Below are positions 49,914-57,984 of a DNA stretch of 64,000 bases, piece by piece. Position 1 is the first letter of the stretch; every line of letters starts with the position of its first letter. Source of the DNA: Site-B1 sp963722665 (GTDB lineage: Bacteria; Bacteroidota; Bacteroidia; Flavobacteriales; Flavobacteriaceae); the NCBI GenBank assembly GCA_963722665.1, contig CAVRNW010000010.1, positions 1-64,000 of the forward strand, read 5' to 3'. Under the pieces are notes generated by a model. That model made no database searches, was not told the DNA's origin, and saw nothing but the letters and a program-made list of their open reading frames with translations. A program made the position numbers and the translations under genes.

Positions 49914-50967
49914 TTAATTGATTTAAAAATGTGGTTAAGGTGTTTAAAAATAGTTCCGGCTTGAATTCCTTATAAAGCTCAAAAACCTTTGATTTCATTT
50001 CTTTTTCAGAGTGATTCTTATATAATTCCGGTTTAAAATCCCTTAGGTGGACAGATTTATTTTTACCATCCTCTTCAAAAATACTCCAGGTCAGTTTATC
50101 TATCCAAGGTGAAAAGATAGCAAATGTTGGAATATTTAATGCTTTCGCCATATTTATTGCTCCTCCTTCATTACCAATTAAGGCCTTACAATGAGAGGAA
50201 ATTGCCAAAAATTCTCTTAAGCTGCTTCCAAAAACATCAAACAATATCATTTCCTGGGTATCCTTACTGCATAAATTTAGAATAGATTTTGCATCCTCTA
50301 TCTGGTCTGGAATATAATTAAACAGAATTTGTCCATTTGTGGTCAGGGCAACAGAATCAATTACTTGGGACATATAATTAAAAGGGTATGTTTTATTCCT
50401 GCCACTACCTAAAACGCTCATCATAAATATGGGTTTCCTAAAATCAACTCCTTTAGTTTGTAAAAGTTTTTTACTGTCTTTAATTTCTTTTTCAGACAGA
50501 TAGATCTTTGGACGAATTGGTTCTGTTGATATGTTTAAGGGTTCCAATAATTGAAGTCTGTTCACTATGGCCAACCCGGATTTGGAATCCGTTTTAGTTT
50601 TTCGTTTTACATTATGATCGTACACAATGGTACTATAATGCTTGTAGTAAGATATTTTTGTTTTGGCACCTGAAAGAATTGTAATTATATTACTAGATAA
50701 CTTGGAATAAACATCAATTAAAATATCATATTGATTTCTTTTAATTTGTTTAGCCAATTTATAAAGAGCTATTTTACTGTTTTGAGCCTCTTTAGTGAAA
50801 AAAATATAATTATCTATAAACGGATTTCCTTCAACAACAGGGTAGGTATTGGAATTAATTAAATAATCTAAATGAGCCTTAGGATACTTATTACGAAGTA
50901 ATTCAAAGAGAATACTGCTGGTGAGCACATCTCCAATCATTTTTTGTTGTATGACAAGTATTTTCAT
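49906..50967 (-). CDS. Family 9 glycosyltransferase (ADP-heptose:LPS heptosyltransferase-like)
   Basis: Intact, 353 residues. MKILVIQQKMIGDVLTSSILFELL at the start and HCKALIGNEGGAINMAKALNIPTFAIFSP near the end are the two GT9 signatures; FMMSVLGSGRNKTYPF marks the C-terminal domain start. The family transfers heptose (or related sugars) onto LPS inner core from ADP-heptose on the cytoplasmic face. ATG 50967 lies one base after the DapD stop, so it may be expressed with dapD. No heptose-biosynthesis genes in the window, so heptose as donor is inference. Confidence 0.88.
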   Translation of the reverse strand: MKILVIQQKMIGDVLTSSILFELLRNKYPKAHLDYLINSNTYPVVEGNPFIDNYIFFTKEAQNSKIALYKLAKQIKRNQYDILIDVYSKLSSNIITILSGAKTKISYYKHYSTIVYDHNVKRKTKTDSKSGLAIVNRLQLLEPLNISTEPIRPKIYLSEKEIKDSKKLLQTKGVDFRKPIFMMSVLGSGRNKTYPFNYMSQVIDSVALTTNGQILFNYIPDQIEDAKSILNLCSKDTQEMILFDVFGSSLREFLAISSHCKALIGNEGGAINMAKALNIPTFAIFSPWIDKLTWSIFEEDGKNKSVHLRDFKPELYKNHSEKEMKSKVFELYKEFKPELFLNTLTTFLNQLNG

Positions 50968-51783
50968 CTAAACAGCTACATCATATTCTCGCAAGGCATC
51001 ATTCAATGATGTTTTTTTATTAGTGCTTTCTTTACGTTTTCCAATTATCAGAGCACAAGGAACATTATACTCACCGGCTGCGAATTTTTTAGTGTAACTT
51101 CCGGGAATTACTACTGAACGTTGTGGTACAATACCTTTCATTTCAATAGGTTTATCACCAGTTACATCAATTATTTTAGTACTCATGGTTAAAACAACAT
51201 TTGCGCCTAAAACAGCTTCTTTTTCTACTCGCACTCCTTCTACGACAATGCAACGTGATCCAATGAAAGCACCATCTTCAATAATTACAGGCGCTGCTTG
51301 CAATGGTTCCAAAACACCACCTATACCAACACCTCCTGATAAATGTACATTCTTGCCTATTTGTGCGCAACTGCCTACTGTGGCCCAGGTATCAACCATG
51401 GTTCCTTCATCTACATATGCACCAATATTTACATAACTTGGCATTAAGATAGTACCGGGAGAAATGTAAGCACCGTGTCTTGCGACAGCATGAGGAACAA
51501 CACGAATCCCTTTTTCGGCATATCCGCGTTTTAAAGGTATTTTATCATGAAATTCTAGTGGTCCTGCTTCCCATGTTTCCATTTTCTGGATTGGAAAATA
51601 TAAAACTACTGCCTTTTTAACCCATTCGTTGACTTGCCACCCATCGGAAACTGGCTCTGCAACGCGCAGTTTGCCTGCATCTAATAGATCGATCACTTGC
51701 CTTATACTTTTAATGGTATTGGCATCCTTTAATAGGTCTCTTGTTTCCCATGCTTTTTCAATGGTTTGCTGTAATTCTGTCAT
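50968..51783 (-). CDS. dapD: 2,3,4,5-tetrahydropyridine-2,6-dicarboxylate N-succinyltransferase
   Basis: Intact, 271 residues from ATG 51783 (MTELQQTIEKAWETRDLLK). An in-frame ATG at 51804 would add seven residues but would place the start within the -7 box. A left-handed beta-helix of hexapeptide repeats spans about 100-225 (SPGTILMPSYVNIGAYVDEG, GKNVHLSGGVGIGGV, EDGAFIGSRCIVVEGV). FHDKIPLKRGYAEKGIRVVPHAVAR and the C-terminal RKESTNKKTSLNDALREYDV match DapD. It succinylates tetrahydrodipicolinate in lysine and meso-diaminopimelate synthesis, feeding peptidoglycan. Cytoplasmic. Confidence 0.95.
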   Translation of the reverse strand: MTELQQTIEKAWETRDLLKDANTIKSIRQVIDLLDAGKLRVAEPVSDGWQVNEWVKKAVVLYFPIQKMETWEAGPLEFHDKIPLKRGYAEKGIRVVPHAVARHGAYISPGTILMPSYVNIGAYVDEGTMVDTWATVGSCAQIGKNVHLSGGVGIGGVLEPLQAAPVIIEDGAFIGSRCIVVEGVRVEKEAVLGANVVLTMSTKIIDVTGDKPIEMKGIVPQRSVVIPGSYTKKFAAGEYNVPCALIIGKRKESTNKKTSLNDALREYDVAV

Positions 51784-51801
51784 TTTTAAGGTGCTTTGGG
51801 G

Positions 51802-51809
51802 CAAATATA
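51802..51809 (-). promoter_or_regulatory. Perfect -7 box upstream of dapD
   Basis: On the minus strand this reads TATATTTG, a perfect TAnnTTTG, 19 bases before the chosen dapD start. No good -33 TTTG is visible at the right distance. It supports the start at 51783 over the one at 51804. Confidence 0.4.
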
Positions 51810-51836
51810 AGAGGTAAATTATTATTTGGCATAATA

Positions 51837-51868
51837 TTTACGGTATAAAAATATAAAGACTAAATTTG
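51837..51868 (+). promoter_or_regulatory. Candidate promoter of the RuvX/deformylase genes
   Basis: A perfect -7 box TAAATTTG at 51861-51868 is preceded by TTTA at 51837-51840, a spacing of 20 bases. The start codon of the RuvX gene is 14 bases downstream. Confidence 0.45.
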
Positions 51869-51882
51869 CACAAAAATTAAAA

Positions 51883-52296
51883 ATGGCTCGGATATTGGCT
51901 ATTGATTATGGACAAAAAAGAACAGGGATTGCTGTAACTGATGAACTTCAAATTATTGCTTCCGGTCTAACAACCGTAGATACTAAAGAGCTGATTAATT
52001 TTTTAAGTAATTATATAAGTGTTGAAAAAGTTGAATTGATCTTAGTTGGAGAGCCTAAACAAAAGGATGGAACAGCATCACAGAGTGAAGCATTCATTGT
52101 CCCATTTTTAAAACAACTTAATAAAAGGTTTCCGAATATTCCGGTTAAACGAGTTGATGAACGATTTACCTCTAAACTGGCATTTCAAACCATGATCGAT
52201 GGAGGCTTAAAGAAGAAGCAAAGACAAAACAAAGCACTTGTTGATGAAATAAGTGCAACCATAATCTTACAGGATTATCTGTACAATAAAAAATGA
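51883..52296 (+). CDS. ruvX: Putative pre-16S rRNA nuclease / Holliday junction resolvase RuvX (YqgF)
   Basis: Intact, 137 residues. MARILAIDYGQKRTGIAVTDE carries the first catalytic Asp of the RNase H-like fold. ELILVGEPKQKDGTASQSEAF and VDERFTSKLAFQTMI are the other family motifs, and VDEISATIILQDYL contains the final acidic residue. YqgF trims the 5' end of pre-16S rRNA in E. coli; resolvase activity has been reported for some members. Peptide deformylase begins 23 bases downstream on the same strand. Confidence 0.93.
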   Translation: MARILAIDYGQKRTGIAVTDELQIIASGLTTVDTKELINFLSNYISVEKVELILVGEPKQKDGTASQSEAFIVPFLKQLNKRFPNIPVKRVDERFTSKLAFQTMIDGGLKKKQRQNKALVDEISATIILQDYLYNKK

Positions 52297-52319
52297 TTAA
52301 TACGTAAACTGTCAAAATA

Positions 52320-52910
52320 ATGATTTTACCCATTGTTGCCTATGGCGACACTGTTTTAAGAAAGAAAGGAAAACAAATATCTGAGGTATATCCTAATTTG
52401 CAAGCTCTTATCGAAAACATGTACGAAACAATGTATGGCGCTTTTGGAGTTGGTTTAGCAGCTCCGCAGATAGGTTTACCAATACGTTTGTTTATTGTAG
52501 ATACGGAGCCATTTTCAGAGGATGAAGTCCTGACTGAAGAAGAACAGAGTTTTTTAAAAGATTTTAAACAAACATTCATAAATCCAAAGATCATTAAAGA
52601 AGAAGGTGATGAGTGGGCATTTACGGAAGGCTGTTTGAGTATTCCGGAAATCAGAGAAGATGTTTTCAGGCAACCAAAAATTACAATTGAATTTTTTGAT
52701 GAGAATTTTAAAAAGCATACTAAAGAATACGAAGGTCTGGTAGCCAGAGTGATTCAGCATGAGTATGATCACATTGAAGGAATTCTTTTCACTGATAAGA
52801 TATCTTCTTTAAAAAAACGTTTGATAAAGAGTAAACTTTTAAATATCAGTAAAGGGAAAATTAAAGTAGATTATAAAATGCGCTTCCCTGATATAAAAAA
52901 GAAACGATAA
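52320..52910 (+). CDS. def: Peptide deformylase
   Basis: Intact, 196 residues. All three motifs are present: GVGLAAPQIG (43-52), EGCLSIPEIREDV, and HEYDHIEGILF, whose Cys and two His bind the catalytic metal. It removes the formyl group from nascent N-terminal methionine. The C-terminus is lengthened by a basic tail (RLIKSKLLNISKGKIKVDYK) usual in Bacteroidota. Follows ruvX by 23 bases; DUF5606 begins 58 bases later with its own promoter. Confidence 0.96.
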   Translation: MILPIVAYGDTVLRKKGKQISEVYPNLQALIENMYETMYGAFGVGLAAPQIGLPIRLFIVDTEPFSEDEVLTEEEQSFLKDFKQTFINPKIIKEEGDEWAFTEGCLSIPEIREDVFRQPKITIEFFDENFKKHTKEYEGLVARVIQHEYDHIEGILFTDKISSLKKRLIKSKLLNISKGKIKVDYKMRFPDIKKKR

Positions 52911-52913
52911 TTC

Positions 52914-52944
52914 TTTGATTAATAGAGTAAACAATGCATATTTG
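52914..52944 (+). promoter_or_regulatory. Candidate promoter of the DUF5606 gene
   Basis: TTTG at 52914-52917 and CATATTTG at 52937-52944 are separated by exactly 19 bases; only the first base of the -7 box differs from the consensus. The start codon is 24 bases downstream. Confidence 0.45.
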
Positions 52945-52968
52945 CGGCTTTAAAATCGACATCTTAAT

Positions 52969-53401
52969 ATGGGCTTAGATAAAATCTTATCAATTTCAGG
53001 AAAACCGGGGTTATTTCAATTAAAAACACAGACCAGAAGTGGTTTTGTTGCCGAATCATTATTGGACGGTAAGAAGGTTTCTGTAAGTATTCAAAGCAAC
53101 GTAAGTATCTTAAGTGAAATTGCTGTTTATACTTTGACTGAGGAAGTGCCTTTAAGAAAAGTGTTTAAAGCAATTAGTGAAAAGGAAAATGGAGGACATA
53201 CCAGTATAAGCCATAAAGACGGTAAAGATTCTCTGGAAGAGTACTTCTTTGAAATTTTACCTGATTATGATGAAGACAAAGTTTATGCCGAGCGATATTA
53301 AGAAAATTGTTCAATGGTATAACTTGCTTCATAAAAATGACTTATTGTCATTGGAAGAAGAAATTAATGAGAAAGAAAACAAAAGTGATGAAGAAGAGTA
53401 A
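52969..53401 (+). CDS. DUF5606 family protein, one frameshift
   Basis: About 144 residues. The first 110 (52969-53301) read MGLDKILSISGKPGLFQLKTQ, RSGFVAESLLDGKKVSVS and EVLP-like EILPDYDEDKVY. One base is probably lost near 53285-53295: after it SDIKKIVQWYNLLHKNDLLSLEEEINEK continues to TAA 53399-53401. Related Flavobacteriaceae proteins read straight through DEDxVYxSDIKK, which supports the join. The short second ORF is therefore not a separate gene. Function unknown. Ends just before a good terminator. Confidence 0.8.
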
Positions 53402-53427
53402 ATAAAATTTTAAATATTTACAAACCG

Positions 53428-53459
53428 ACCTGCGTTTTAAACGCAGGTTTTTTATTTTT
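53428..53459 (+). terminator. Rho-independent terminator after the DUF5606 gene
   Basis: ACCTGCGTT at 53428-53436 pairs perfectly with AACGCAGGT at 53440-53448 across a three-base loop, followed by a T-rich stretch to 53459. The next gene starts at 53466, so its transcript likely begins within or just after the hairpin or relies on read-through. Confidence 0.85.
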
Positions 53460-53465
53460 AGACTT

Positions 53466-54008
53466 ATGAATACTAAAGATCTTGAAAAACTAAAATACCC
53501 TATTGGCCAATTTAATTCACCGGAAAGCTATGATGAAGCCAAGATAGAGGAATGGATTACTATTTTAGAGGATTTTCCAAAACGTATTTCTTCTTTGGTT
53601 AAAAACCTATCCGATCCACAATTGGATACAAGATATAGACCGGAGGGCTGGACCATTAGACAGGTTGTTCATCATTTAGCAGATAGCCATCACCACAGTT
53701 ATATAAGATTTAAGTGGGCTTTAACAGAAGACAAGCCCGTTATAAAGTATTATTTTGAGCAATTATGGGCTGAACTCCCAGATGCTAAATCAGCTCCAAT
53801 TGAACTTTCTCTGGACCACCTAAAGGCAGTACATGCTAAATTAGTTTACCTACTCAAATCTTTAAGTAAAAAAGAACTTAATAGGGCCTTTATTCATCCT
53901 GAGCATAATAATGAGATAGTTTTGTGGAAGAATATTGGCATTTATTCGTGGCACAGCAATCATCACTTTGCGCATATAGCGAATTTGATAAAATCAAAAG
54001 GTTGGTGA
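53466..54008 (+). CDS. YfiT family bacillithiol transferase (DinB-like)
   Basis: Intact, 180 residues. KYPIGQFNSPESYDEAKIEEWI and RYRPEGWTIRQVVHHLADSHHH, with HSNHHFAHIANLIKSKGW near the C-terminus, give the three-His metal site of DinB/YfiT proteins. The YfiT branch acts as a metal-dependent transferase that attaches bacillithiol to electrophiles, in detoxification. This fits a Bacteroidota lineage using bacillithiol rather than glutathione, though no bacillithiol synthesis gene is in the window. Convergent with the histidine kinase gene. Confidence 0.87.
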   Translation: MNTKDLEKLKYPIGQFNSPESYDEAKIEEWITILEDFPKRISSLVKNLSDPQLDTRYRPEGWTIRQVVHHLADSHHHSYIRFKWALTEDKPVIKYYFEQLWAELPDAKSAPIELSLDHLKAVHAKLVYLLKSLSKKELNRAFIHPEHNNEIVLWKNIGIYSWHSNHHFAHIANLIKSKGW

Positions 54009-54033
54009 TAATACGATTTTAAAATTATTCTTT

Positions 54034-55617
54034 TCAAAACTTCGGTTTGAACGTGATCTCAAATCTGCTGAAATCATCTTTTTTATAGGTTACATCACCG
54101 TGTAATTCTTCGATTAGCAGCATGACTAGTTGCAAACCGAGTGACGAACTATTTTTAAAATCTACAGAATCCGGTATTCCGGGACCATTGTCAGCATATA
54201 CAAGGAGATATCCCTCATCGGTTGTTTTAATTTCTATTTCTATTATATTCTTATTACCTGATTTAAAAGCGTATTTATAGCTATTGGTTATCAGTTCATT
54301 TATAATCAAGGCAAGGGGCAACATTGTTTCCCCATCAAAATTTAAATCTGACGGAATTTTAATTTCTTTTTTTATTTCTCTTTCAGAATAGTTAATTGTT
54401 TGTTCAATATAGCTTATAAGTTGTTTTATGTAGTCAACAACTTTAACATCATTAAGAGTATCACTATTATATAATTTTTCATGAATTAAGGATATACTTT
54501 TAATACGATTTTTACTTTCTTCGAGTGCATTTTTTATTTTAGTGTCTGTGTACTCTTTACTTTGCATATCGATTAAACTGGTTATGATCATCATGTTATT
54601 TTTAATTCTATGATGTATTTCCCTTATTAATGTTTGTACTTGATCAACACGTTTTTGAAGTTTTATATTTTTTTGTTCTATCACCCCTTGGGCAATTTCT
54701 AATTGTTTATTCAATTTATAATTTCTGTAATATTGAATTAATGATATTATAAAGAACACAAAAATGCCCAAATACCACAAGTAAACAATTAAGGCTAAAC
54801 TACTTTTAACCCTTGGTTGTTTTTTATAAGCACTGCCTACGGTAAATTTTAATCCAAATAGATCAATAGTAGAAGTAACAAAATCATCAAATTTAACAGG
54901 GTAATTTTTAAAATATTCCGGGTCTCTTTTTTCATTGACTACAGGTGTACCGCTATAAACTACTTCTCTGGAAATATAAAACTTGTCATCTATATCAAAA
55001 TAATGTACAAAGTCACTTTCATCTGGTAAATAAAAATAGTCCAGCAAGTATTTTACATTAATCAATGCAGCCATGTAACCAATGACTTCATTATTATTAT
55101 TTGAAATAGCAAAATTAAAAGGAAATCCCGCCCAGCCTTCATATAAATTTATTGGTTCAAACAATCTTATCTTGTCAGATTTCATTAATTTATCCAACTC
55201 TTCAATTTCCTCTTTAGGTCTGAATTTTGAAACATTCATGCCCTTAATACCTGCTTCATCTATTCCTTCTGGGGAAAAAACATAAATAAATTCGTGATTC
55301 TTGTTAAGGTAACTTACTGTAATTAAATCCTTAAAATCAAGTTCTTTTAATAGATCATTTAAAAATTTTTGTAATTCAATTTCGGTGGGAAATTCTTTAG
55401 AATTTTCTATGTGACTTCTTAATGATGATGTAATGGCGGCATAAACGTCAATAGCAGCTTTGGCCCTAATCATGGCATTATTATGAACATCGCTTAATCG
55501 TTCTAAGTGCTCATCTTCAATGGACTTGTAATGAGAATTTAGCAAGTTTTGTAGAACTATAGCTCCAATTAATAAAGCAAATAGTAAAATAATGTGATAT
55601 CTGAAAGGTTTCAACAT
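54034..55617 (-). CDS. Orphan sensor histidine kinase (HisKA_2 type) with periplasmic sensor region
   Basis: Intact, 527 residues. One N-terminal helix (about 6-25), a periplasmic region of about 245 residues (CHASE-like or Cache-like by placement; DKLMKSDKIRLFEPINLYEGWAGFPF), a second helix at about 275-298, and a coiled coil (LNKQLEIAQGVIEQKNIKLQ). Then a HisKA_2 phosphoacceptor REIHHRIKNNMMIITSLID (H335 or H336) and an HATPase_c domain (LALIINELITNSYKYAF, YADNGPGIP, SLGLQLV). Membrane-bound sensor that autophosphorylates. No response regulator is beside it, so its partner lies elsewhere. A 14-base palindrome sits 90 bases upstream. Confidence 0.88.
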   Translation of the reverse strand: MLKPFRYHIILLFALLIGAIVLQNLLNSHYKSIEDEHLERLSDVHNNAMIRAKAAIDVYAAITSSLRSHIENSKEFPTEIELQKFLNDLLKELDFKDLITVSYLNKNHEFIYVFSPEGIDEAGIKGMNVSKFRPKEEIEELDKLMKSDKIRLFEPINLYEGWAGFPFNFAISNNNNEVIGYMAALINVKYLLDYFYLPDESDFVHYFDIDDKFYISREVVYSGTPVVNEKRDPEYFKNYPVKFDDFVTSTIDLFGLKFTVGSAYKKQPRVKSSLALIVYLWYLGIFVFFIISLIQYYRNYKLNKQLEIAQGVIEQKNIKLQKRVDQVQTLIREIHHRIKNNMMIITSLIDMQSKEYTDTKIKNALEESKNRIKSISLIHEKLYNSDTLNDVKVVDYIKQLISYIEQTINYSEREIKKEIKIPSDLNFDGETMLPLALIINELITNSYKYAFKSGNKNIIEIEIKTTDEGYLLVYADNGPGIPDSVDFKNSSSLGLQLVMLLIEELHGDVTYKKDDFSRFEITFKPKF

Positions 55618-55706
55618 AACTAAATGTGTGCAGTATTTTTTGACTTAATTTTAATTAAAACCCCTCAATTTTAAATATCATTGTAGTACAAACATAACAA
55701 AAAAAG

Positions 55707-55720
55707 TAGTATTAATACTA
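55707..55720. promoter_or_regulatory. Perfect 14-base palindrome between histidine kinase and lipoprotein genes
   Basis: TAGTATTAATACTA is self-complementary over its full length. It lies in the 246-base divergent gap, 90 bases from the kinase start and 143 bases from the lipoprotein start. It could be a regulator-binding site; in DNA this AT-rich a chance palindrome of this length is also possible. No gene is present in the gap. Confidence 0.25.
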
Positions 55721-55863
55721 GTTTTATATAAATTTAATACTTCGGAAAATACAATTATTTATTTAAATGTAACAGTAGGATATACTAATTTTTATAATTC
55801 GAATTTTCAGAATCCATTTAATTAATTAACTTTAGAAATATTAACCAATCTAAAATAAAAAAA

Positions 55864-56373
55864 ATGAAAACTGTTTATTCTATTCTTTGCTTATCTCTTC
55901 TTTTTATTGCCTGTCAACCAAAAGTTGATAATGCAGCTAATGAAACTTTTGAAAAAAATTCAATTACTGTTTTAGCTAATATTGAAGGATTCTCAAATGA
56001 AAATTTAGATTATACTATGTACGCAGATAATTTTGTTCTGGCAGAGACAAGTTTTGGTGCAAGTGACTCCTTAAATTTAGACGATGTTAAAGCTAGAGAT
56101 GTGGAGCTTTGGGATATGTATGATTTTGAATTTGTAACAGATCCTATAGTTCTATTGCCCGGAGTTAATGCTGAAACCAGAATGCCTGATGGCTCTGTAA
56201 GATATTATGGAGCCTGGAAAGTTACGCTTCCAGCTACAGATTCAACTGAGGCCAAATCAGGTGTTATGAGAATGTACGAATCATTTGATTTTAATGAAGA
56301 AGGTAGAATTGTTTACCAACAAGGCTATGCTGATTTTACAGGTTTATTCATGCATTTACATGGTGAAGAATAA
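55864..56373 (+). CDS. Lipoprotein, NTF2-like domain
   Basis: Intact, 169 residues. The signal peptide MKTVYSILCLSLLFIACQPK has a lipobox (LFIAC), so the mature N-terminus is Cys17. The rest (about 40-165) alternates short strands and helices, with DYTMYADNFVL, YGAWKVTLPAT and YQQGYADFTGLFMHLHGEE, as in SnoaL/NTF2-like small alpha+beta domains. I do not recognise a specific family. Likely attached to the inner or outer membrane facing the periplasm. Followed by a perfect terminator. Confidence 0.75.
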   Translation: MKTVYSILCLSLLFIACQPKVDNAANETFEKNSITVLANIEGFSNENLDYTMYADNFVLAETSFGASDSLNLDDVKARDVELWDMYDFEFVTDPIVLLPGVNAETRMPDGSVRYYGAWKVTLPATDSTEAKSGVMRMYESFDFNEEGRIVYQQGYADFTGLFMHLHGEE

Positions 56374-56394
56374 TTAGAATTTCAGAATATAAAT

Positions 56395-56424
56395 AAAAGC
56401 CTTCAATTAATTGAAGGCTTTTTA
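56395..56424. terminator. Bidirectional terminator between convergent genes
   Basis: A perfect 28-base palindrome (14-base arms, AAAAGCCTTCAATT and its complement) spans 56395-56422, with A-runs and T-runs at the two outer ends. It lies between the lipoprotein gene (+) and the DUF1456 gene (-) and can stop transcription from both sides. Confidence 0.88.
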
Positions 56425-56454
56425 AGTATTATAAATTCAGTTTAATTATGAATT

Positions 56455-56730
56455 CTATTTTGCTTTATTAAGTTTATTTGATTTTTCTAATTCCGCCTTA
56501 CTGGGCATTGGTCCGCGTAAATGTATAATCAGACCATCTAAGAAATTACGCAATATTTGGTCACCACATTCTACATATTTAGGGTGATTTTCATTTCTGA
56601 AAAAAGAATTGATCTCACTTTTACTAATTCTAAAATCTTTCAAGGCACAAATTTTTACGATGTCGTCATCACGAAGTTTATGAGCGACACGTAACTTTTT
56701 AAAAATATCATTATTGGATAAACCACCCAT
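56455..56730 (-). CDS. DUF1456 family protein (YehS-like)
   Basis: Intact, 91 residues. SNNDIFKKLRVAHKLRDDDIVKICALKDFRISKSEINSFFRNENHPKY is the DUF1456 repeat; ILRNFLDGLIIHLRGP follows. Most relatives have two such repeats (about 150 residues), so this is a short form. Function unknown. ATG 56730 lies 12 bases from the stop of the upstream LETM1-like gene, so both are probably co-transcribed. Confidence 0.8.
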   Translation of the reverse strand: MGGLSNNDIFKKLRVAHKLRDDDIVKICALKDFRISKSEINSFFRNENHPKYVECGDQILRNFLDGLIIHLRGPMPSKAELEKSNKLNKAK

Positions 56731-56741
56731 TTCTTTTTATT

Positions 56742-57914
56742 TTAGTCTTCAACCCTGTTATCATCAAAGGCGGAAGGTAGTAATTTTGGAATGAACTTAA
56801 TAACTAAGGGCAACAATAAAGCACCGCCAGGGAGCATAAATATGGCTAAACTGGGAATACTCTTAAAAATATCTATAAGTTGTTCTTGTACTTTTTTTTG
56901 TTCAGCTTCTGTTAAATCCCTCATTGTAGATTTTGATAATAAAACCAATAATTCTTTACTTTCCCTTATTTCATTTAGCAATCGCTTGCTGTTCCTTGAA
57001 ATTAGTTTAATCACCATATTACTGGAATTGTCGTAAAAACTTTTAACTATATTTTTTGAGCTTAAAAGGGCGATATTGTCTTTGTTAGAAGTATAGAATT
57101 GATTTACAGATGATAAAGACTGCTCTACTTTATTTGGATCCATATTGAAATCGGAACCTAATTTTTCCAAAAAGGATTTCTCAGCAATGTCAATCTTTTG
57201 ATCTGTCCAACTTGCCATGCAGGCAATATCCAATAGGTATTGAGATTCCAGATCATTTTTTGTTAGTTGTGTGATCTCCTTGTAAGTTAATGGTCGGGTA
57301 TTTTGATATCGTAAAGATGCTTCCAGCAACTTGATCAAACTTCTATCATATTTGGTTTTATACTTTTTTGAATTTAACACATCGACAACTACCGTTTCTA
57401 TTGTTGCCTCTAATTGTTTAATATACTCTTCTGAAAGATGTTCTGTTTTTAAGAACTGACCATAAGCCAATACATCAACAAATAATAGGGCATTAGTTAT
57501 GAAATAATTAAAATTCTTGGTTAAAAAATTATCATCAAGCAGAATTCGTTTATGAATAATTCTTTCCAACAATCCATTGGATTTCTTTCTGTTTAAAATA
57601 TCACTAAAGAATGAAGATTTATACTCATTTATTTCAATGTAAAAGTTGATTACACTTTCTGTAAAAGGTATTGTCGCAGGAAAATCTTTATAAATGGCAT
57701 ATAGGGAAATAAGTAAATTTATTTTAGCATACTCTTCCTTGGAAAGACCACTATCGGGAAATAAATTTTTAACAACTCCTTGATTGCTTCCATAAATAAA
57801 ACCGCATTCTCTAAGATCAAAATATAGCTCGTTGATATTCAGCTCAGCTGATACTTGGTTTTTATCAACCTCTAGAAGTAATTTTTTTATCCAGCCTGAT
57901 GAAGAAGGATTCAT
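56742..57914 (-). CDS. LETM1-like protein with TerB-like region
   Basis: Intact, 390 residues. The C-terminus (about 325-385) reads STMRDLTEAEQKKVQEQL then IPSLAIFMLPGGALLLPLVIKF and IPKLLPSAF, the membrane segment and flanks of the LETM1-like domain. Residues about 215-270 (LDIACMASWTDQKIDIAEKSFLEKL) resemble a TerB domain. The first about 200 residues are helical and unassigned. LETM1 is a mitochondrial cation/proton exchanger; the bacterial LETM1-like proteins of Bacteroidota have been annotated as biofilm-associated, but their role is not established. One membrane helix, so probably inner membrane. Confidence 0.75.
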   Translation of the reverse strand: MNPSSSGWIKKLLLEVDKNQVSAELNINELYFDLRECGFIYGSNQGVVKNLFPDSGLSKEEYAKINLLISLYAIYKDFPATIPFTESVINFYIEINEYKSSFFSDILNRKKSNGLLERIIHKRILLDDNFLTKNFNYFITNALLFVDVLAYGQFLKTEHLSEEYIKQLEATIETVVVDVLNSKKYKTKYDRSLIKLLEASLRYQNTRPLTYKEITQLTKNDLESQYLLDIACMASWTDQKIDIAEKSFLEKLGSDFNMDPNKVEQSLSSVNQFYTSNKDNIALLSSKNIVKSFYDNSSNMVIKLISRNSKRLLNEIRESKELLVLLSKSTMRDLTEAEQKKVQEQLIDIFKSIPSLAIFMLPGGALLLPLVIKFIPKLLPSAFDDNRVED

Positions 57915-57984
57915 TTGATCTATGAATTATGTAAAATTAAAAAAGCCACTTAAAAAAGCAGCTTTTATTATTTAATTATTCTAT

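Noticed and set aside
53295..53401. A separate small gene after the DUF5606 ORF
   Set aside because: Its reading continues the DUF5606 protein (SDIKK), so it is the C-terminus after a frameshift.
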